Of a stretch of 59,459 bases of DNA, positions 54,985 through 59,459 are shown in pieces. Each line of letters begins with the position of its first letter. Position 1 is the stretch's first letter. This DNA is from Candidatus Aminicenantota bacterium (GTDB lineage: Bacteria > Acidobacteriota > Aminicenantia > S016-38). Made by a program: the position numbers and the translations under genes. The notes under the pieces are model-generated. The model was given only the letters and a program-made list of their open reading frames with translations. It searched no databases and was not told where the DNA came from. The stretch lies in NCBI GenBank assembly GCA_026987025.1, contig JALSNJ010000033.1:32001-91459 (forward strand). Direction: 5' to 3'.

Positions 54985-56289
54985 ATGGCTCTCCCCAGGG
55001 TGGTTATATTGGGCCTTCCCAATGTGGGAAAGTCCACCCTCTTCAACAAGATCCTTCGGAAAAAGAAGGCCCTGGTTCACCGCCAGCCCGGCATGACCAG
55101 GGATGTTATTTCCGGCCTTGCCCAATGGCAGGAATATTGCTTTGAGGTTCTGGACACTGGCGGTCTTTTTGAAAACCCATCCCGGCCCCTGAACGAGAAA
55201 ATAACCGGGAAGGCCCTGGAATATGCCGAAGATGCTGACCTGGTTCTTCTGGTGGTGGACGGAACCAGAGAACCCCTCCCCTGGGAAGGGGAGGTGGCCC
55301 GGAGGCTTTTGAGGATGGGGAAAAGGACCATACTGGTGGTCAATAAAATGGATGTGAAGAGGAGCTTTGACCTGACCCCCTATTATGCCCTGGCCATAGA
55401 ACCTGTGGTTCCCCTCTCGGCTGAACACAATTACGGACTTTCTGACCTTCTGGACGCCATAATAAGCATCATCCCCCGCCGGAGCTGTCCCGAAGGGGAG
55501 GCGGTGAAGGTTCTGGTTCTGGGAAAGCCCAATGTGGGAAAGAGCTCCATCGTTAACCGCCTGGCCGGGAAAGAAAGGGTGATAGTGGACCCCAAGCCGG
55601 GCACCACCAGGGATGTCATAGATGTGGAGGTTAAATTCAAAGGGAAGAAATATCGCCTTCTTGATACGGCGGGGATGAGGAGGCTCTCCAGGGCCTCGGA
55701 TTCTCTGGAGGCGGCGGGGATAATAAAGGCGGAGAAGGCTATAAGGGGGGCGGATGTCTGTCTCCTTGTAATGGACGCATCCCAGGGGCCCACCCATTAC
55801 GATGCGGCCATAGCTTCCCGCATCGTGAAAGAGGGCAAACCCCTGGTTCTGGTGGCCAACAAATGGGATCTGGTCAGGGCAGACACCGTGGAATACTTCA
55901 GACACAGGGAAAGGTTCCTTGAAAAATTGAAATTCGTATCCTTCTCTCCCCTTCTTTTCGTCTCCGCCCTCACGGGAAGAAGGATAACCAACATAATGGA
56001 GGAGGTGGAGGAGGTTTTAAGGGAGGCGGAACGCAGGATTAAAACCCCGGAGTTAAACAAATACCTCCTTCCCATCCTCCGGCAGACCCCTCCCAGGGTG
56101 CCCGATACCAGGGAGGTAAAGCCCTTCTATGCCGTTCAGGCCGGGGTTAATCCCCCTCTTTTCGTCCTCTTTTTCAACAGGGAGATAGAGCTGGAAGAAT
56201 CCTATAAAAGGTTTGTGGAAAGGAAAATAAGGGAAAAATGGACCTTCAAAGGAACACCCATAAGGATAAAGGCCAGGAAGAAGCTCTGA
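54985..56289 (+). CDS. der: Ribosome assembly GTPase Der (EngA)
   Basis: A 434-residue protein with two tandem G domains followed by a KH-like domain. G1 motifs are GLPNVGKST (residues 10-18) and GKPNVGKSS in the second domain. G3 is DTGG and DTAGM, and G4 is NKMD and NKWD. Der is needed for maturation of the 50S subunit. It starts 1 base after fabD and overlaps the flippase gene by 52 bases. Confidence 0.97.
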   Translation: MALPRVVILGLPNVGKSTLFNKILRKKKALVHRQPGMTRDVISGLAQWQEYCFEVLDTGGLFENPSRPLNEKITGKALEYAEDADLVLLVVDGTREPLPWEGEVARRLLRMGKRTILVVNKMDVKRSFDLTPYYALAIEPVVPLSAEHNYGLSDLLDAIISIIPRRSCPEGEAVKVLVLGKPNVGKSSIVNRLAGKERVIVDPKPGTTRDVIDVEVKFKGKKYRLLDTAGMRRLSRASDSLEAAGIIKAEKAIRGADVCLLVMDASQGPTHYDAAIASRIVKEGKPLVLVANKWDLVRADTVEYFRHRERFLEKLKFVSFSPLLFVSALTGRRITNIMEEVEEVLREAERRIKTPELNKYLLPILRQTPPRVPDTREVKPFYAVQAGVNPPLFVLFFNREIELEESYKRFVERKIREKWTFKGTPIRIKARKKL

Positions 56290-57740
56290 GCCTCCACCTC
56301 CGGGAGGTGGCAAAGGGAGGAGCGGTGGCCTTTGCGGGCAGGGTGGGAGGGATATTCATGGCCTTAGGGTTTTATGCCCTGGTGGCAAGAACGGTGGGGG
56401 CGGCCTCCCTCGGTTACTTTTCCATGATAAACACCCTTTATGTGGTCTTGGCCATGATTTCCTCCTTGGGGCTTTATTCCTCTGTTTTAAAGTTCGGGGG
56501 GGACGCCTTTTTCAGGAAGGACATGAAATTTATCCGGGGATTCTTAGCCATGGGCTTGAGGGTTATCCCTTCGGTATCTCTGCCTCTGGGGCTTTTCTTT
56601 TTCCTTTTCGCCGATGAGGTAGGAGGGTTCTTTTCCAAGCCGGAGTTTTCCTCCCATATCAAGGTCTTCGGAGCTTTCCTTCCTCTCCTTGCCCTGTTTT
56701 ACTTCTTAACGGAGGCGTTTAAAGCGGCAAGGAAACCCGGCCTGGTGGTTCTTTTCCAGAACATATTGCTTTACGCAGTGGCAGCCCTTCTTCTGCCTTT
56801 GTTTAAATACGGGGGAAAGGGCCATCTGTCTTCCACCCTATCCTTCGTGGTTTCTGCCTCCCTTCTCCTTTTACCCGTGGTTTATTCCACCATTAAAACG
56901 GTGGGGTGGGGGGAGAAGGAAAAATTAAGGTTTACCGGAGAATACAGGAAGACATCCTTATTTTTAATGTTTTCCGGGCTTTTCGTTTTCCTCCTTTTCC
57001 AGATGGACAGGCTTATGATAGGTTATTTCAGGAGCGCAGAGGAGGTGGGAATTTACTCGGCCTCCTCCCGACTTGCTGTCTTCGTGGCCTTTGGCCTTGC
57101 CATGATAAACTACATCTTTCCTCCGCTCATTTCCTCCCTTTTCAGCCAGGGGAATCTCAGGGGAATTGAGGAGATGGGAAGGAGGACCGCCCGCTGGGCT
57201 TCCCTCTTTGCCTTTTCCACGGGCCTTTTTTTTCTAACCTATCCGGGGTTGGCCCTGGGGATTTTCGGAGGGGATTTTCAAAGGGGAAAAATGGCCCTGG
57301 TGTTTCTGGTGATTTTTCAGATACTCGCTTCCTCCGCCGGTTCCACGGGCTATGTCCTTTCCATGACCAGGTATCAGGGAGCCTATTTCGTCATCACCCT
57401 CCTGGGGGTCCTGGCCAACTTTGTGGGGAACGCCATCCTTATACCGGCCCGGGGGATAGAGGGGGCGGCCCTGGCCTCCGGCGTTTCCTTAGCGTTGACC
57501 AAGGGGGCTCAGCTTGTCTGGATAAAGAAGAAGTTAGGGATATGGGTGGCGGCGCGGAGGCCCCTGGGAATTTTATTTTCCATCCTGGCAGGGCTTCTGG
57601 TGGAGCACCTCCTTAAAAAGGCCAATTTTTGGCTCGGTTTGGCGGGTTATTTTCCTCTGGTCTTTTTGGCGTTGCTTTTTAACACCGATTCCCGGGACAG
57701 AAAGGTTTTTCTCTCCTTATTCGGCCTTTTTCCTCACTAA
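56238..57740 (+). CDS. Wzx-type polysaccharide flippase (MATE/MOP superfamily)
   Basis: A 500-residue integral membrane protein with about 14 helices. VAKGGAVAFAGRVGGIFMALGFYALVARTVG near the N-terminus and QMDRLMIGYFRSAEEVGIYSASSRLA in the middle are typical of oligosaccharide flippases that move lipid-linked sugars across the membrane. The start at 56238 lies 52 bases inside der; it is kept because the conserved N-terminal helix requires it. Its stop codon overlaps that of the convergent gene (57737-57740). Lipid substrate unknown. Confidence 0.88.
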   Translation: MDLQRNTHKDKGQEEALSLHLREVAKGGAVAFAGRVGGIFMALGFYALVARTVGAASLGYFSMINTLYVVLAMISSLGLYSSVLKFGGDAFFRKDMKFIRGFLAMGLRVIPSVSLPLGLFFFLFADEVGGFFSKPEFSSHIKVFGAFLPLLALFYFLTEAFKAARKPGLVVLFQNILLYAVAALLLPLFKYGGKGHLSSTLSFVVSASLLLLPVVYSTIKTVGWGEKEKLRFTGEYRKTSLFLMFSGLFVFLLFQMDRLMIGYFRSAEEVGIYSASSRLAVFVAFGLAMINYIFPPLISSLFSQGNLRGIEEMGRRTARWASLFAFSTGLFFLTYPGLALGIFGGDFQRGKMALVFLVIFQILASSAGSTGYVLSMTRYQGAYFVITLLGVLANFVGNAILIPARGIEGAALASGVSLALTKGAQLVWIKKKLGIWVAARRPLGILFSILAGLLVEHLLKKANFWLGLAGYFPLVFLALLFNTDSRDRKVFLSLFGLFPH

Positions 57741-58588
57741 GAGGGTATTCTCCTCCCAAAACGGGTGAGATAGCTCATGCCCATGGCTATGGGAAACATT
57801 ACAATGCTCACTAAGGAGCTCATGAGATAAAGGGAGTTGAGAAAGGCGAAAAGCACCATGCCGAGAAGAAGGGCGTAGATGGGGTGGGCTTGAGAATTGA
57901 GGATGAGCTTCCCTACCCCGTAAAAGATAACAGTATAGCCGAAAAACAGGGCTGCCAGCAGCAGGAGAATCAAAATTAGAAGGAAGGGTATTCCTATGAT
58001 AAGGACGCTCAGAACCGCAAAGATAATTAACAGGATTAAATAGACCAGAAGGAGGAGAATTCCGTAAATCCACATCTTAAGGGGGTCCTTCAGAAATACC
58101 GAGCTGGCCAGCATTATGTTTTTCTGGAATAGAAGGAAAACCAGCAGGGAAAAGAGGCCCCAGAAAAGGAGGTTGAATATGAATTTGAATCCGTTGAAGA
58201 GCCCGGCTTCCCCGGTGATTTTTATTATCTCAGGTTTGTGGAAGGGTGGATGAAAAACCCTCTTGGGGCTTCCGAAGACGGTAACCCTGCTTCCGTTTAC
58301 CTTTATCCCCCGGGTTTCCCCTTTGCTGAATATCATCACCAGGTCTCCGTTCACCTTGCTGCCCTCGGTGGCCTCCACGCTGGAGACTATGGCCACCAGG
58401 TCCCCGTTGACCCTTCCGGAGAAGGTAAGGTCGCATTTTATGGCCACCAGGTCTCCGTTAACCTTTCCTTCCACCACCGCCCGATCCCCCACGCAGACCA
58501 CATCCCCCCTTTTCACCTCATTCTTATCCACATGTATGGTCGCTAAAAGAATCAGGGGCGATATAAGAAAAAATAAAATTCTCCTCAT
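57737..58588 (-). CDS. Membrane protein with bactofilin-like repeat domain
   Basis: A 283-residue protein. A signal sequence (1-17) is followed by a beta-helix-like region (about 20-110) with repeats of VNGDLVAI/VNGDLVMI, as in polymer-forming bactofilin-type proteins. The C-terminal half has four or five membrane helices. It overlaps the anti-sigma gene by 4 bases and is last in the sigma-factor operon, so it is probably an envelope protein under that regulator. Function not established. Confidence 0.78.
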   Translation of the reverse strand: MRRILFFLISPLILLATIHVDKNEVKRGDVVCVGDRAVVEGKVNGDLVAIKCDLTFSGRVNGDLVAIVSSVEATEGSKVNGDLVMIFSKGETRGIKVNGSRVTVFGSPKRVFHPPFHKPEIIKITGEAGLFNGFKFIFNLLFWGLFSLLVFLLFQKNIMLASSVFLKDPLKMWIYGILLLLVYLILLIIFAVLSVLIIGIPFLLILILLLLAALFFGYTVIFYGVGKLILNSQAHPIYALLLGMVLFAFLNSLYLMSSLVSIVMFPIAMGMSYLTRFGRRIPS

Positions 58589-59055
58589 GTGCTCCTCCAG
58601 ATTTTCCTCAATCCAAGGTAAATGGGTATTATAGCAAGTCCCGCCCCCATGGCCAGAAGGGGATGGACCTTAGCCGAGAGTATCAGGGAGAGGAAGCCCT
58701 TGAAAATCAGGAAGAGCCTTCCAAAATAATCCACGATTATATAGTAGAAGAATACCGCCCTGTCCAGACCGAAGAAAACGGGAACGGTGAGCACTGAAAC
58801 CAGCACTATGAAAATTGCGTAGACCAGGGGCAGAAGCTTCCTCTTTTTGTCTATTTTATCCATGACTAAGGAGGCTATATCCACAGAGGGTTCTTCCTCC
58901 TCCACCCTCAGGCTTTCCACAAACTTCCTGGCTTCCTGGAGCTTTTTGGCGCATTGTTCGCAGACAAGGATGTGGTCCTCCAGGAGTGTTCTTTCCATGG
59001 GAGGCATCTCTCCGTCCAGGTAAAGGTAAATTTCCTCCATGCTATAGTGCCTCAC
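58585..59055 (-). CDS. Anti-sigma factor with zf-HC2 zinc domain
   Basis: A 156-residue membrane protein. The N-terminal zinc-binding anti-sigma domain has H-x3-C-x2-C in EDHILVCEQCAKKL (about 27-40), and membrane helices lie near 75-95 and 120-148. Such proteins hold their ECF sigma factor at the membrane until a signal triggers release. The start is GTG at 59055, with GGAGG 6 bases before it, overlapping the sigma gene by 14 bases; an ATG five codons later is possible. Confidence 0.88.
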   Translation of the reverse strand: MRHYSMEEIYLYLDGEMPPMERTLLEDHILVCEQCAKKLQEARKFVESLRVEEEEPSVDIASLVMDKIDKKRKLLPLVYAIFIVLVSVLTVPVFFGLDRAVFFYYIIVDYFGRLFLIFKGFLSLILSAKVHPLLAMGAGLAIIPIYLGLRKIWRST

Positions 59056-59459
59056 GGTAAGCCTCCAGAATTTTCCTTAATTTCTCCCTGGCCCGGAAAA
59101 GTTTGCTCTTTACTTCGTGGAAGGCGAGGCCGGTGACCTGGGATATTTCCTGATAGGAAAGCTCCTGAAAATGCCTCAAAACTATGAGCTCCCTTAGCTG
59201 GGGAGGAAGTTTCTCCAGGGCGGCCATTATTATGCGCTTCCTTTCCCTGTTGAGGTGCTTTTCGTAGGGGCCAGGGTCCCTGGATTCAACCTCGTATTCG
59301 GACTCCTCGCCCTCCTCGCCCATTTGCAGGGAGACCTGATTGAGCTTTCCCTTGCGGAAGTGGTCTACCACTAAATTATGGGCTATTCTCCAGAGCCAGG
59401 TGGAGAAGTTGTAAGAGGGATTGTACTTGTCTATGGAAAGATAGGCCTTTAAAAAGGCC
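59042..59459 (-). CDS. ECF sigma-70 family factor (5' end beyond window)
   Basis: The frame runs open to the window edge, so at least 138 residues are encoded and the N-terminus is missing. Region 2 ends with YNFSTWLWRIAHNLVVDHF, a classic ECF signature that reads straight through the GTG at 59371; that codon is therefore internal. Region 4 contains LPPQLRELIVLRHFQELSYQEISQ, the helix-turn-helix that reads the -35. It precedes and overlaps its anti-sigma factor gene. Confidence 0.93.
   Translation of the reverse strand, partial: AFLKAYLSIDKYNPSYNFSTWLWRIAHNLVVDHFRKGKLNQVSLQMGEEGEESEYEVESRDPGPYEKHLNRERKRIIMAALEKLPPQLRELIVLRHFQELSYQEISQVTGLAFHEVKSKLFRAREKLRKILEAYREAL

Overview
The window reads as a bacterial chromosome segment, densely packed, with many genes overlapping by 4 bases or abutting. 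Arginine is mostly AGG/AGA and isoleucine often ATA, a bias common in thermophiles. The gene set (rubrerythrin, peroxiredoxins, diiron flavoprotein, FeoAB, an octaheme cytochrome with a b-type cytochrome, acetate kinase, succinyl-CoA synthetase) suits an anaerobe or microaerophile. EnvC, YibQ, SPOR and lipoprotein genes point to a diderm envelope. I cannot name the phylum from sequence alone; an Acidobacteriota/Aminicenantota-like lineage is only a guess.

Layout. 1-3412 (minus): an oxygen and peroxide defence operon (fprA, an unknown gene, a cytosolic and an exported peroxiredoxin, rubrerythrin), facing a PerR-type Fur regulator at 3533. 3952-6042 (minus): feoAB. 6172-8739: sucCD and a cobalamin adenosyltransferase. 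8749-11621: two tandem secreted C10 cysteine peptidases. 11668-16905: a phosphosignalling cluster with two FHA proteins, a PP2C phosphatase, a Ser/Thr kinase and a membrane serine protease with an FHA tail; a T-V-L-E motif recurs beside each FHA domain. 16987-26244: secA, guaB, a TPR protein, a stomatin, a SPOR protein, a penicillin-acylase-type hydrolase and a DUF218 protein. 26168-30026 (minus): flippase-like protein, EnvC, S41-like protein and YibQ, an envelope operon in which two enzymes have lost key catalytic residues. 30079-36762: ftsH, cdaA, ybbR, glmM, pdxJ, ackA, linking c-di-AMP to amino-sugar synthesis. 36759-37928: a propeller lipoprotein and tRNA-Asn.

37929-40817 is an AT-rich island next to tRNA-Asn: an attC-like palindrome, a type II restriction-modification pair and an IS3-family transposase remnant. 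40818-45883: a glycoside-hydrolase-like protein, an alkaline-phosphatase-superfamily membrane enzyme, an EamA transporter and a two-gene nucleotidyltransferase module. 45910-50151 (minus): an M24 aminopeptidase, then a b-type cytochrome and an octaheme cytochrome. 50252-57740: ABC exporter, RsbW-like kinase, purF, fabD, der and a Wzx-type flippase. 57737-59459 (minus): an ECF sigma factor (cut by the window edge), its anti-sigma factor and a membrane protein with a bactofilin-like repeat region.

Two themes cut across the window. Five genes start 6-8 bases after a good -10 box, mostly of the form TGnTAnnnT, with no Shine-Dalgarno, which predicts leaderless mRNAs. Convergent genes repeatedly share their stop codons, leaving no room for terminators. 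The most system-like content is the kinase/phosphatase/FHA/protease cluster.
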